From Methanobacteriota archaeon (GTDB taxonomy: Archaea; Thermoplasmatota; Poseidoniia; Poseidoniales; Poseidoniaceae): 24,588 bases of DNA. The DNA is taken from NCBI GenBank assembly GCA_018645535.1, contig JABGWN010000220.1, positions 1 to 24,588 of the forward strand. Reading direction: 5' to 3'. A model generated the notes under the pieces. It was not told where the DNA came from. It did no database searches and saw nothing but the letters and a program-made list of their open reading frames with translations. Each line of letters starts with the position of its first letter. The stretch's first letter is position 1. Below, one piece after another: positions 1 to 7,545 of this stretch. The position numbers and the translations under genes were made by a program.

Positions 1-242
1 ATGTGCTGGGTAATCATACCATCTCTCTACGTGGAATCCAATACAATGAATCTGGAGGTCAATCCTCCTCTACGCCTCTGGTCACTGCAGATGTAATGAT
101 TATGGACGCAAATACCGATGTCGTCTCAGACGAAGAAAGTAAAGGTCTTCCAGCAGTTGGCATAATTGGGACAATGGCAATCATTGGCTTAGGAATTGCC
201 GCATCATCTCGTAAAGACGAAGATACGGTTGATGAGCAGTAA
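1..242 (+). CDS. C-terminal end of a membrane-anchored surface protein (5' truncated)
   Basis: The reading frame is open from the window edge (first full codon at base 3) to a TAA at 240-242, so only about 80 residues of a longer protein are visible. They comprise an extracellular-looking stretch rich in Ser, Thr, Asn and Gly, an acidic linker, one hydrophobic segment (about residues 48-66, PAVGIIGTMAIIGLGIAASS) and a short charged tail. A single C-terminal anchor of this kind is usual for archaeal surface proteins, and two other genes in this window (4682-5644 and 23209-24588) end the same way. Function cannot be assigned from the tail. The gene ends 54 bases before the molybdenum hydroxylase operon; whether it belongs to that operon cannot be told. 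Confidence 0.7.
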   Translation, partial: VLGNHTISLRGIQYNESGGQSSSTPLVTADVMIMDANTDVVSDEESKGLPAVGIIGTMAIIGLGIAASSRKDEDTVDEQ

Positions 243-296
243 TTGCGAACCCTATGTTGATATGCGGATTTGATTAGGTAAGGTTGGGCGAGTCAT

Positions 297-899
297 ATGG
301 TTGGAGAAGCACACGTGTCAATGATACCAACAACGCCAAAGAAAGTATGGTCTGCTAATGTAAACGGTCATGCTGTACAAGCCCTCGCTCCATCAAACGC
401 CATTCTGCTCGACGTTTTACGAGATGAAGTAGGCATGCTTGGTGTCAAGCGTGGATGTGATCTTGGGACCTGTGGCTGTTGTACAGTCCTCGTTAACGGA
501 GAGCCTCGTCTTTCTTGCCTCTGTCTTGCAGGTCAAGTTGAAGGCGATGATATTACAACAGTCGAAGGACTTGCTGAAGGGGCACATTTGGCACCGATTC
601 AAACCTGCTTCGCAACACACGGCGGCTCTCAATGCGGTTTCTGCACACCAGGTTTTCTCATGGCTGCTGAAGCGTTGCTCGATTCAAACCCAGAACCTTC
701 TCGAGAAGAAATTTCTTGTGCAATTGACGGGAATCTGTGTAGGTGTACTGGATATCAACAAATTATCGATTCAATAGAAGCAGCTGCGGAAATTAAACGA
801 GGAGATGCTCCTGCTCCAATGCCTGCTAGCAACCCCCATCCAAATCCTCACCCAGAAGGGCCAGACCAGCCATCGATGCCACCGGGCCATGCGAGATGA
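297..899 (+). CDS. Molybdenum hydroxylase small subunit, two [2Fe-2S] clusters (4-hydroxybenzoyl-CoA reductase gamma-like)
   Basis: This is the electron-transfer subunit of a xanthine oxidase-family enzyme. It would pass electrons between the molybdopterin site of the next protein and the FAD subunit encoded at 3705. The 200-residue protein has both expected cluster motifs. A plant-ferredoxin type set is Cys54, Cys59, Cys62 and Cys74; a second, helical-domain set is Cys113, Cys116, Cys148 and Cys150 (CGFCTPG ... CRCTGY). The family body ends near residue 166. It is followed by an unusual tail of about 32 residues rich in Pro, His and Asn. The start is the ATG at 297, with ATG 321 an in-frame alternative. 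No strong ribosome site or TATA box is visible upstream. The stop at 897-899 lies directly before the large-subunit start, so the three subunits form one operon in the order small, large, medium. Confidence 0.93.
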   Translation: MVGEAHVSMIPTTPKKVWSANVNGHAVQALAPSNAILLDVLRDEVGMLGVKRGCDLGTCGCCTVLVNGEPRLSCLCLAGQVEGDDITTVEGLAEGAHLAPIQTCFATHGGSQCGFCTPGFLMAAEALLDSNPEPSREEISCAIDGNLCRCTGYQQIIDSIEAAAEIKRGDAPAPMPASNPHPNPHPEGPDQPSMPPGHAR

Positions 900-903
900 T
901 CTC

Positions 904-3708
904 ATGTCTGGTGGATATCGGCAGCAACCAGGGGCTTCACGTGGAACCACTCGAAAGGATGGAAAGCGTGTTGCAGGGAAGCAAAAGTTCCCTCCTCCTG
1001 GTTCTGGTGGTTCACATCCAAACATGGCGCCTCGAGATCTCGATTGGATACCAGAGTCTGTGGGTGGCAAGGAGCCGCAACCTGCAGGTTCACACATTCA
1101 CGACAGATATCGAACTGGTACCTCGGTCGGTAAACCACGGGCTTTGGTGGATTCCCACGCTAAAGTAACTGGTCAGGCATGGTATGGTGACGATGTACGT
1201 TTGCCAAACGAGATTATTGGAAAGATTCTACGCTCTCCTCATCACTACGCCAAAATCAAATCGATTGACACCTCCAAAGTGGAAGCATTACCCGGTGTCC
1301 TAGCGGTTGCAACAGGCCAAGATGCACCGAATTCCTTTGGCGTTCTACCTGTTACGAAGGATGAACATGCTATGGCAATCGAAAAAGTTCGACACGTTGG
1401 AGACCTTGTTGCGTGTGTAGCAGCAATTGATGAAGCTACTGCGATGGAAGCACTGAATCTCTTTGATATCGAATGGGAAGTCCTTGAACCAGTTTTTGAC
1501 CCAAAGAAAGGCTTGGAAGACCAAGATGAACCCATTCACTGGCGTGGTAAGTATCACGTCGGAAAGACAAATGTTCAGAAGCGTGTATTCCAAGAATTCG
1601 GAGACCGTTCTTTAGTTGAAGAACCATCTGCATCTTCGCATGGAAAGTGGCGGATGGAAGGTGTTCATCACGGATTTACCGAACCGCATGCAGTTGTCGC
1701 TCATTGGGATCCAAACGGACGTCTGCAATTGTACACGCCTCAACAAGTTCCACATTATGCACATCGTGCTTTATCCACTGTACTCGATGTTCCAATGCAT
1801 CAAATCAACGTCATACGAACGTTTGTTGGTGGTGGATTCGGCGGGAAATCCGACCCATTCCCTCACGAGATGTGTGCTGCTATTCTTTCACGCAAGGCAG
1901 GACGCCCTGTACGTATCAATTTCAGTAGAGAAGAAGTGTATTGGATCAATCGAGGCCGCCATCCAAGTCATATCGAGGTCAAGATGACCGCCGATGAAGA
2001 CGCAAGAATCTCTGGTTTTGATATCGACGCTCTCATCGACGGTGGAGGATTTGCATCCTTCGGACACGTAACCTCATACTACAACGGCGTCCTCGCAACA
2101 GCGCCATACGAACTCGGTTCCTTCCACTACACAGGCGCTCGGGTTTGGACCAACAAACCTGCTAGTGGAGCAATGCGTGGGCACGGTGCTGTAAACACCA
2201 GATGTGCAGTCGAAGTTGGTCTTGACGAAATGTCAGAGCAACTCAAAGTCGATCCGATCGATTTGCGACTTGCCAACCTCTTGCCACCTCACAGTCGAAC
2301 AATTTCTGGATTCAGAATCACATCGAATGGGATGCGAGAAGCGCTTGAACGTGTGCGTGAAGGTTCAAACTGGGATCGGAAATTTAGACAAATGCCGCTT
2401 GGCAAAGGAATTGGAATTGGATGCGGTTTCTTCATCTCAGGTTCTGGATTGCCAATCCATTGGGATCCAAACAGATTCCCTCACGCAACTGTTCACATGC
2501 AGATTGACATGGATGGAGGGGTAACTGTTCACACAGGTGCTGCAGATATTGGGCAAGGTTCTACGACTGCTGTCGCACAGGTTGTGTCCGAAGTATTAGC
2601 CCTTCCAATCGAGATGATTCACGTACGCTCTCATGAGAGTGATACAAGCCCTGTCGATTTGGGTTCTTACTCAAGCAGAGTTACGTTCATGAATGCAAAT
2701 GCTGCTATACGAGCGGCATTGGAAATCCGAGAGAAGTTGCTTAATGCTGCATGGGAAATGATTGGGTATCATCCAGACGTGCTGGTCCTTAATGACCGAA
2801 GAATCTACTACAAACATGACCCCGCTGTCGGTGTTTCGTATCTCCAAGCTCTCCATAAAGCCCAGGAAGACAAAGGATCGCTTATTGCAAGTGGTGCATA
2901 TCGCTCACCTCCAATGGGTGGCGTTCACAAAGGTGCAGCCGCTGGATTAGCTCCTGCTTATTCATTCTCTGCATACGTAGCCGAAGTCGATGTGGATGTT
3001 GAAACCGGCCTTATCTCTTGTACGGACGTATGGGCTGCACACGATTGTGGGAAAGCCCTCAATCCGCTTGCAGTTGAAGGACAGATAATTGGTTCCTGCC
3101 ACATGGGTCTCGGACAAGTTCTGTCTGAAAAGATGGTTTATGGACGAACTGGGCATCTTCAAAATCCAAATCTTCTGGAATACAAGATTCCATCGGTTCA
3201 TGAAATGCCGAACGTAACTCCGATTATCGTCGAATCATCTGATCCAGAAGGGCCATTTGGAGCAAAGGAAGCCGGAGAAGGTCCATTATTGCCGATTCTT
3301 CCCGCTGTTGTGAATGCTGTCTATGATGCCATAGGTGTTCGTATCAGAGAACTACCATTGACTCCTGATGTTGTCTGGAAAGCAATTTCGGCCAAGACAA
3401 AGTCACTGGATGGTATTGAACCAACCGACTTGCCAGCACCGCGTTTGACTCATGGGCCTCTCCAAGCGACATTGGTTGAACGTGGTAACGAGCACAAAGT
3501 ACGCGACAAAAAGCGCCAAAGAAGCGAAGATACATCTGCATATGTTAACGGTGTCCTCTTTGGTTTCGATCCTGAAAGACCTATGGAAGATCAAGTCGAA
3601 GGATGGAGGACCGCTGTAGAACCAGATCCAGAGCAACTCGCAGAACTTGGTTTGGCTGGAAAAGCATGGCTCAAACAAGAACAACGCCACATGGGAGGTG
3701 AGCAATGA
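904..3708 (+). CDS. Molybdenum hydroxylase large (molybdopterin) subunit, 4-hydroxybenzoyl-CoA reductase alpha-like
   Basis: This is the catalytic subunit that binds the molybdopterin cofactor. From the start chosen it has 934 residues. Family landmarks are VGGGFGGK (308-315), AMRGHG (423-428), a GAADIGQGS segment (545-553), YSSRVTFM (589-596) and FGAKEAGEG (785-793), which holds the expected catalytic glutamate at 792. The YSSRVTFM segment resembles 4-hydroxybenzoyl-CoA reductase more than xanthine dehydrogenase. The Cys-containing active-site loop of CO dehydrogenase is absent. About 70 residues before the conserved N-terminus (Gly, Pro and basic rich) and about 100 after the conserved C-terminus are extra for the family. 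ATG 904 was chosen because GAGATGAT lies at 893-900; ATG 889 is an in-frame alternative overlapping the previous gene. The substrate is unknown: an aromatic CoA thioester is plausible, another heterocycle or aldehyde possible. Confidence 0.93.
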   Translation: MSGGYRQQPGASRGTTRKDGKRVAGKQKFPPPGSGGSHPNMAPRDLDWIPESVGGKEPQPAGSHIHDRYRTGTSVGKPRALVDSHAKVTGQAWYGDDVRLPNEIIGKILRSPHHYAKIKSIDTSKVEALPGVLAVATGQDAPNSFGVLPVTKDEHAMAIEKVRHVGDLVACVAAIDEATAMEALNLFDIEWEVLEPVFDPKKGLEDQDEPIHWRGKYHVGKTNVQKRVFQEFGDRSLVEEPSASSHGKWRMEGVHHGFTEPHAVVAHWDPNGRLQLYTPQQVPHYAHRALSTVLDVPMHQINVIRTFVGGGFGGKSDPFPHEMCAAILSRKAGRPVRINFSREEVYWINRGRHPSHIEVKMTADEDARISGFDIDALIDGGGFASFGHVTSYYNGVLATAPYELGSFHYTGARVWTNKPASGAMRGHGAVNTRCAVEVGLDEMSEQLKVDPIDLRLANLLPPHSRTISGFRITSNGMREALERVREGSNWDRKFRQMPLGKGIGIGCGFFISGSGLPIHWDPNRFPHATVHMQIDMDGGVTVHTGAADIGQGSTTAVAQVVSEVLALPIEMIHVRSHESDTSPVDLGSYSSRVTFMNANAAIRAALEIREKLLNAAWEMIGYHPDVLVLNDRRIYYKHDPAVGVSYLQALHKAQEDKGSLIASGAYRSPPMGGVHKGAAAGLAPAYSFSAYVAEVDVDVETGLISCTDVWAAHDCGKALNPLAVEGQIIGSCHMGLGQVLSEKMVYGRTGHLQNPNLLEYKIPSVHEMPNVTPIIVESSDPEGPFGAKEAGEGPLLPILPAVVNAVYDAIGVRIRELPLTPDVVWKAISAKTKSLDGIEPTDLPAPRLTHGPLQATLVERGNEHKVRDKKRQRSEDTSAYVNGVLFGFDPERPMEDQVEGWRTAVEPDPEQLAELGLAGKAWLKQEQRHMGGEQ
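3693..3701 (+). promoter_or_regulatory. Shine-Dalgarno site for the FAD subunit
   Basis: GGGAGGTGA lies inside the end of the large-subunit gene, three bases before the ATG at 3705. It is a near-perfect match to the archaeal 16S rRNA tail. With the ATGA stop/start overlap it indicates coupled translation of the two subunits. Similar GAGGTGAT spacing before 9878 shows that this organism uses such sites inside operons. Confidence 0.75.
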
Positions 3709-4685
3709 TGCTCATGCCTCCGTTTGAACTCCATCATCCAAAATCTATAGAAGAGGCCTGTGAAATGGCTTCTTCATTCATGGGACTCGGAGAATCCTTC
3801 GATTGGGTTGCTGGTGGGACGGACTTACTTCCAAATTATAAATGGCACATTAATGTGAAAAAGCACGTCATCTCTCTTGCAAAGATCTCAGGAACAGATA
3901 CAATTTCAATGAACGAAATTGGAGCGATGGCTCGACTCAACGCAATTGCTGGGTCAGATGATGTGCACCCACTCCTCGCAGAAGCAGCAGCCAAAGTCGC
4001 TTCTTCTTTGATCCGTAACAACGCAACGCTTGGAGGGAATCTTTGTGTTGATACTCGTTGTTTCTGGTTTAATCAAAGCGAAGACTGGCGTCGCTCAATT
4101 GATTGGTGCCACAAGGAAGATTGCGGTAGTGGGTCTGATTGCAGAGTTATTCCAAATCAGAATACTCTTTGCGTTGCCACCTACCAAGGAGATCTAGCTC
4201 CTTCACTGATGGTTCTCGAAGGAATTATCCATCTCATTGGTCCTAACGGGTCGCGAGAAATTCCTGCTGAAGAGTTTTTCCAACTCGATGGAATTACAAG
4301 AAATGTCCTTCAGGAAGGTGAATTTGTACTCAAGGTAACCTTCCCCGAAAACGTTTCTTCGAGAGTGGGTTCTTATCATAAATTACGTGTACGTGAATCT
4401 TGGGACTTCCCTGAAGCAGGGATTTCAGCAGCATGGATTCCAGGAGACGGATCGACACTTCGAGTTGCCTCCACAGCGCTTGAATCAATACCACGCCTCC
4501 ATTTAGAACAAGTTGCAGAACTCTCTGGTGAATTCAACCCAGCTCAAGTCAAGGCTTTGTCTGAAGCAGTAATGAAATCAATCAAGCCAGTGAACAATAC
4601 TACGCTTCCTCCACGATACAGAAAAGCCATGGTCAAGGTGCTTGCAAAGCGTTCACTCAACCAGATATTGGAGGCTTCTGAATGA
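3705..4685 (+). CDS. Molybdenum hydroxylase FAD subunit with extra Fe-S insertion (4-hydroxybenzoyl-CoA reductase beta-like)
   Basis: This is the flavin subunit of the complex, 326 residues. FAD-binding motifs are VAGGTDL (35-41) and NNATLGGNL (105-113), followed by the usual C-terminal domain. Directly after the second motif is an insertion of about 40 residues with Cys114, 119, 135, 140, 146 and 156, including CVDTRCFWFNQSEDWR and ending CVATYQGDLAPSL. In this subfamily that insertion carries an additional [4Fe-4S] cluster and is a hallmark of 4-hydroxybenzoyl-CoA reductase; most xanthine dehydrogenases lack it. The 119-135-146-156 spacing suits four ligands. The gene overlaps the large subunit by ATGA and has a strong ribosome site. 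Its own stop overlaps the next start (4682), so all four genes are likely co-translated. The fold and insertion are clear; the exact substrate is not. Confidence 0.93.
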   Translation: MMLMPPFELHHPKSIEEACEMASSFMGLGESFDWVAGGTDLLPNYKWHINVKKHVISLAKISGTDTISMNEIGAMARLNAIAGSDDVHPLLAEAAAKVASSLIRNNATLGGNLCVDTRCFWFNQSEDWRRSIDWCHKEDCGSGSDCRVIPNQNTLCVATYQGDLAPSLMVLEGIIHLIGPNGSREIPAEEFFQLDGITRNVLQEGEFVLKVTFPENVSSRVGSYHKLRVRESWDFPEAGISAAWIPGDGSTLRVASTALESIPRLHLEQVAELSGEFNPAQVKALSEAVMKSIKPVNNTTLPPRYRKAMVKVLAKRSLNQILEASE

Positions 4686-5644
4686 GAGTGAAGTGCTTAC
4701 TTGTTTTCTCGTTACTCATGTTTGCCTTTATTCCGAATTCATCTGCTCAATTCCCCGCCGACAACAATCCATGGGAATTCGGTTGGGAAACAGATGTAGA
4801 GCCGAGTTATGAGCTCATGCTTGATGGCGAAAAGTGGAAAATTGAAGATATTGTCTACTTTTACGTGGAGAATACTCGAATGAGCGACGTTACTCTGACC
4901 ATTTCAGTTGAGTTTGACTCGGAAGACGAGTTGTTAGAAGCCACTTTCAATGAAGAAATCACTGTCTCATCCCAAGAAAACGAAACATTTTCTGTCGAAT
5001 TACTCAGTTCGAATCCTGATGATGTACGTGGATTCTCCACAGATACATCGTTTTCTATTAAGATAACAGCCACTGAAACTGCGGGTTCGGCTGAAATATC
5101 AAGTAAAGAAATCGAGGCAGATCTCAAGATTCCCCGCTCACATAAACTCGTTCCAGAGGCGACGACACCGACATATGCAATCTCTGCAGGAACTTGGGTT
5201 GAAGCGACTCTTCATCTCAACAATATGGGCAACTCTGTCGATGCTGCAAAGGCAATAGAAGTCGAGGTTCGTAGTTGTCCGCTTCTTGATATAACCGAGC
5301 TTGATTCTGCTCTAAACGTACAGGTGCAGCCTACTGGAATTAATGGTCAAGAAGCAGAATCTTTTACATTCAGAATCGAGCCATCTACTGCCCATCCTAG
5401 TCGTACGTGTGAAGTTACTATTTCAGTCACCTCAGAAGGGAACAATATACAGAGGAGTGTCGTGTTTGATATTGAAATACAAGACGGAGACGGATCAGAT
5501 TCTAACTCCGATTCAGGAACGGATTCAGGTTCCTCTAGTTCAGGCTCTGCAGACGAGGACTCTTCGGCGCTTCCTTCCGTGAGTTTCTTGATGACTTTCG
5601 TTTTAGTAGGAATCGCTGCTCTAACACGCTCTAAAAACGATTGA
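4682..5644 (+). CDS. Secreted, C-terminally anchored surface protein, unknown function
   Basis: The 320-residue protein has a clear N-terminal signal peptide (basic MRVK, hydrophobic core, likely cleavage after SSA near residue 22). About 240 residues of beta-rich sequence follow, probably two immunoglobulin-like repeats of the CARDB/NEW3 kind: the stretch near residues 60-130 and the stretch starting near HLNNMGNSVDAA have the spacing of such domains. A low-complexity Ser/Asp/Gly linker occupies about 265-292, and a hydrophobic anchor about 296-313 ends in a short charged tail. The start overlaps the stop of the FAD subunit as ATGA, making it the fourth gene of that operon. This suggests, but does not prove, that the anchored protein acts with the enzyme, for example in substrate binding or surface placement. 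The hydroxylase subunits themselves show no export signal. Confidence 0.75.
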   Translation: MRVKCLLVFSLLMFAFIPNSSAQFPADNNPWEFGWETDVEPSYELMLDGEKWKIEDIVYFYVENTRMSDVTLTISVEFDSEDELLEATFNEEITVSSQENETFSVELLSSNPDDVRGFSTDTSFSIKITATETAGSAEISSKEIEADLKIPRSHKLVPEATTPTYAISAGTWVEATLHLNNMGNSVDAAKAIEVEVRSCPLLDITELDSALNVQVQPTGINGQEAESFTFRIEPSTAHPSRTCEVTISVTSEGNNIQRSVVFDIEIQDGDGSDSNSDSGTDSGSSSSGSADEDSSALPSVSFLMTFVLVGIAALTRSKND

Positions 5645-5674
5645 GTGACCCGAAAACTGGTAGGAATCCACACC

Positions 5675-5681
5675 TGTTTTA
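5675..5681 (+). promoter_or_regulatory. Possible TATA box for the DUF4350-MoxR-DUF58 operon
   Basis: TTTTATA is the most TATA-like stretch in the 136-base gap between 5644 and 5781. It would place the transcript start near 5704, giving a leader of roughly 77 bases that contains two small stem-loops and a ribosome site (GAGGT, 5770-5774). Assigned by composition and position only. Confidence 0.35.
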
Positions 5682-5730
5682 TACCAAACCGGACTAAACG
5701 TCAAGGCAGAATCATTATGTGTGTAACGAG

Positions 5731-5764
5731 GTTCCGAAGAAAGGAACATACTACGCTTGTAGTA
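5731..5764 (+). other. Two adjacent stem-loops in the leader before 5781
   Basis: GTTCC (5731-5735) pairs with GGAAC (5743-5747). TACTAC (5749-5754) pairs with GTAGTA (5759-5764) across a four-base loop. They follow each other directly and end six bases before the GAGGT ribosome site. The stems are short, so a role in translation control is only a possibility. Confidence 0.35.
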
Positions 5765-5780
5765 AAAATGAGGTATAATT

Positions 5781-7361
5781 ATGGCAGAAGCAGAGAAAAC
5801 AAAACTCTCTGTTGAAAAGAAATTATTGGCAGGTCTTGTCGTTTCTATTCTCCTTTCCACAACGCTCATTGTTCTCGCAAGTTCCTCCAAAGAAACAGTG
5901 TTCTCTCCGTATGTACGGGATGCTGACGGGGCCTATCAATATCAACAACTGACCAAGATGAGAGACACTCTTGGAGAGGACGACGGCTATGAGATCTACA
6001 ACACTATGTCGACTCCAATGCTTGTCAACGACTGGCAGGACCCTCACCGAACAATGCTTATCATTACTGCACCTGAGAAACCATTTGATGCTGCTGAAGC
6101 AAGCGCTATCTATGATTTCGTAACTGAAAAGGGCGGGAAAGTAATTCTTGCAGCAAGTTCAACAAATGCACAACGGGTTGCTGAAGAGTTTGGTATTCTC
6201 TACTTTGACGCTCCTATATTGGATCAAAAGTGGTTCTATGAAGTCGCTAACTCCGTTGGAGAAAGAGAACCTGAAGACCAGACTCGCTTGTGGTCTGTGG
6301 CTTCTGTAAATCAAGATCTTGATGATATGGACGAAGCATCTTTGCGCACCCCATGCACAAAAGAACTGGTATCCAACTCCCAAGTGGACAATTGTCGTAT
6401 GCCAGTTCTATTCCACTCGCCTACTGCCATTCAAGTTCTAGACGTTGAAGATGATAGCAGAGAAGTCAGTGTTCTGGCTTCGGCAAGCGACCAAGCATTC
6501 GTTGCTCGTTCGGGATATGATATCAACAATGTAGCGAATCCAAAGACCGGTAAAACCGACCTTATGATACGAATCGATTACCCTGGCATTGAAGCCTACG
6601 ATAAGACCTCAGACAAAGAGGTTGGAAAGGTTGACGTCACTGGGAGCATTGTGTTCGTATCCGACCACTCAGTTCTCGCTAACCATCTTTGGGACGAAGC
6701 AGATGCAGACCTCACCGGTAAGCAACAATGTGGTTCCGATTTGTATCCTGATAATGCCCACTCCTGCTGGGACACAGACCCTGACGGTCTTATCGCAGCT
6801 CAAGGTGATACCAAATGGAACGGTAATCAACTCTACTTCCGTGCTCTCATTCGAGATATGATGGAATTCGATAATGAAGAACTCTCAACCACGATTACTC
6901 GAAACCAAGATGAGTTCAACATCGTCTTCGATGAAAGCCGTCACGTTTCGAGTGCGCTTACACAACCATTCACAGAAGCAATTGGAGCAGTCGTTTTGCT
7001 AACAAGCGACACATATCTGAAGTGGCTGATCATATTGAACTTGTTTGCACTACTTGCTATCGCCATCATGGTTGTTCCTGAAAAAGAAAATTGGAGGCAC
7101 GTCTTCGATTTAACTCGATTCAGAGAACGACCAACGAAGATTGATTCGTCATTGTATCAGGTCCGAGTACGGGAGGCTTTCCTTTCCAAAGTTCGGCAAT
7201 TTAATGATCTCACGCGAGACGAATTCGTCCGCAAGACCCCTGCAGAAATTATGCAGATGGTTCGTGAACCCCGCCTTGTAGAACTTGTAAGTTCAGCAAG
7301 AACATATTCCAACGATGAGTTAAGGGAAATTATACCCATAGTTCGACGTTGGGGAAACTGA
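5781..7361 (+). CDS. DUF4350-like membrane protein of a MoxR/DUF58 operon
   Basis: The 526-residue protein has a membrane segment near the N-terminus (about 15-34), a large domain on the far side of the membrane (about 35-400), a second membrane segment (about 412-432) and a basic cytoplasmic C-terminal domain of about 95 residues. Residues 55-150 read like a DUF4350/GATase-type fold: MLIITAPEKPFD, then YDFVTEKGGKVILAASST, as in proteins that ask whether a section is open or closed on a sliding window of glutamine amidotransferase-like domains; FDESRH near 383-388 is also typical of DUF4350. DUF4350 proteins commonly sit beside MoxR and DUF58 genes, as here, and are thought to be part of a membrane complex of unknown substrate. 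The ATG at 5781 is preceded by GAGGT six bases upstream. Cys192, 205, 317 and 329 could form disulfides in the outer domain. Confidence 0.72.
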   Translation: MAEAEKTKLSVEKKLLAGLVVSILLSTTLIVLASSSKETVFSPYVRDADGAYQYQQLTKMRDTLGEDDGYEIYNTMSTPMLVNDWQDPHRTMLIITAPEKPFDAAEASAIYDFVTEKGGKVILAASSTNAQRVAEEFGILYFDAPILDQKWFYEVANSVGEREPEDQTRLWSVASVNQDLDDMDEASLRTPCTKELVSNSQVDNCRMPVLFHSPTAIQVLDVEDDSREVSVLASASDQAFVARSGYDINNVANPKTGKTDLMIRIDYPGIEAYDKTSDKEVGKVDVTGSIVFVSDHSVLANHLWDEADADLTGKQQCGSDLYPDNAHSCWDTDPDGLIAAQGDTKWNGNQLYFRALIRDMMEFDNEELSTTITRNQDEFNIVFDESRHVSSALTQPFTEAIGAVVLLTSDTYLKWLIILNLFALLAIAIMVVPEKENWRHVFDLTRFRERPTKIDSSLYQVRVREAFLSKVRQFNDLTRDEFVRKTPAEIMQMVREPRLVELVSSARTYSNDELREIIPIVRRWGN

Positions 7362-7370
7362 AAAAAATAT

Positions 7371-7376
7371 AGGAGG
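7371..7376 (+). promoter_or_regulatory. Shine-Dalgarno site for the MoxR gene
   Basis: AGGAGG lies eight bases before the ATG at 7385. It fixes that ATG as the start, so the long Ala/Pro-rich N-terminus is part of the protein and not an artefact of start choice. Confidence 0.75.
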
Positions 7377-7384
7377 AAATTGAC

Positions 7385-7545
7385 ATGCAACCCCCCGCAC
7401 CACCAGCAACCCCGCCCGCGCCAGTACCTGCAGCGCCAGCGGCACCAGCGCCACCAATGCAAGCAGCGCCAGCGGCACCAGCCGCACCTGCAGCACCAGT
7501 AGCGCCAGCCGCACCTGTAGCACCGGCCGCTCCGGCCCAGCCGAA
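7385..7545 (+). repeat. Low-complexity Ala/Pro-coding tract
   Basis: Degenerate GCN/CCN codon repeats encode about 50 residues of Ala and Pro in APA, PAAP and PVAP units at the N-terminus of the MoxR protein. The tract is much richer in G and C than the surrounding genes. Such stretches form extended, flexible linkers and are prone to length change between strains. Confidence 0.8.

Noticed and set aside
805..903. Longer N-terminus for the large hydroxylase subunit starting at ATG 805
   Set aside because: It would overlap about 95 bases of the small-subunit gene in another frame and adds residues without family similarity. ATG 904 has a ribosome-like site directly upstream.
904..3708. Aerobic CO dehydrogenase (CoxL) as the identity of the large subunit
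   Set aside because: The Cys-containing active-site loop of form I CoxL is missing; the sequence has AMRGHG at that position.
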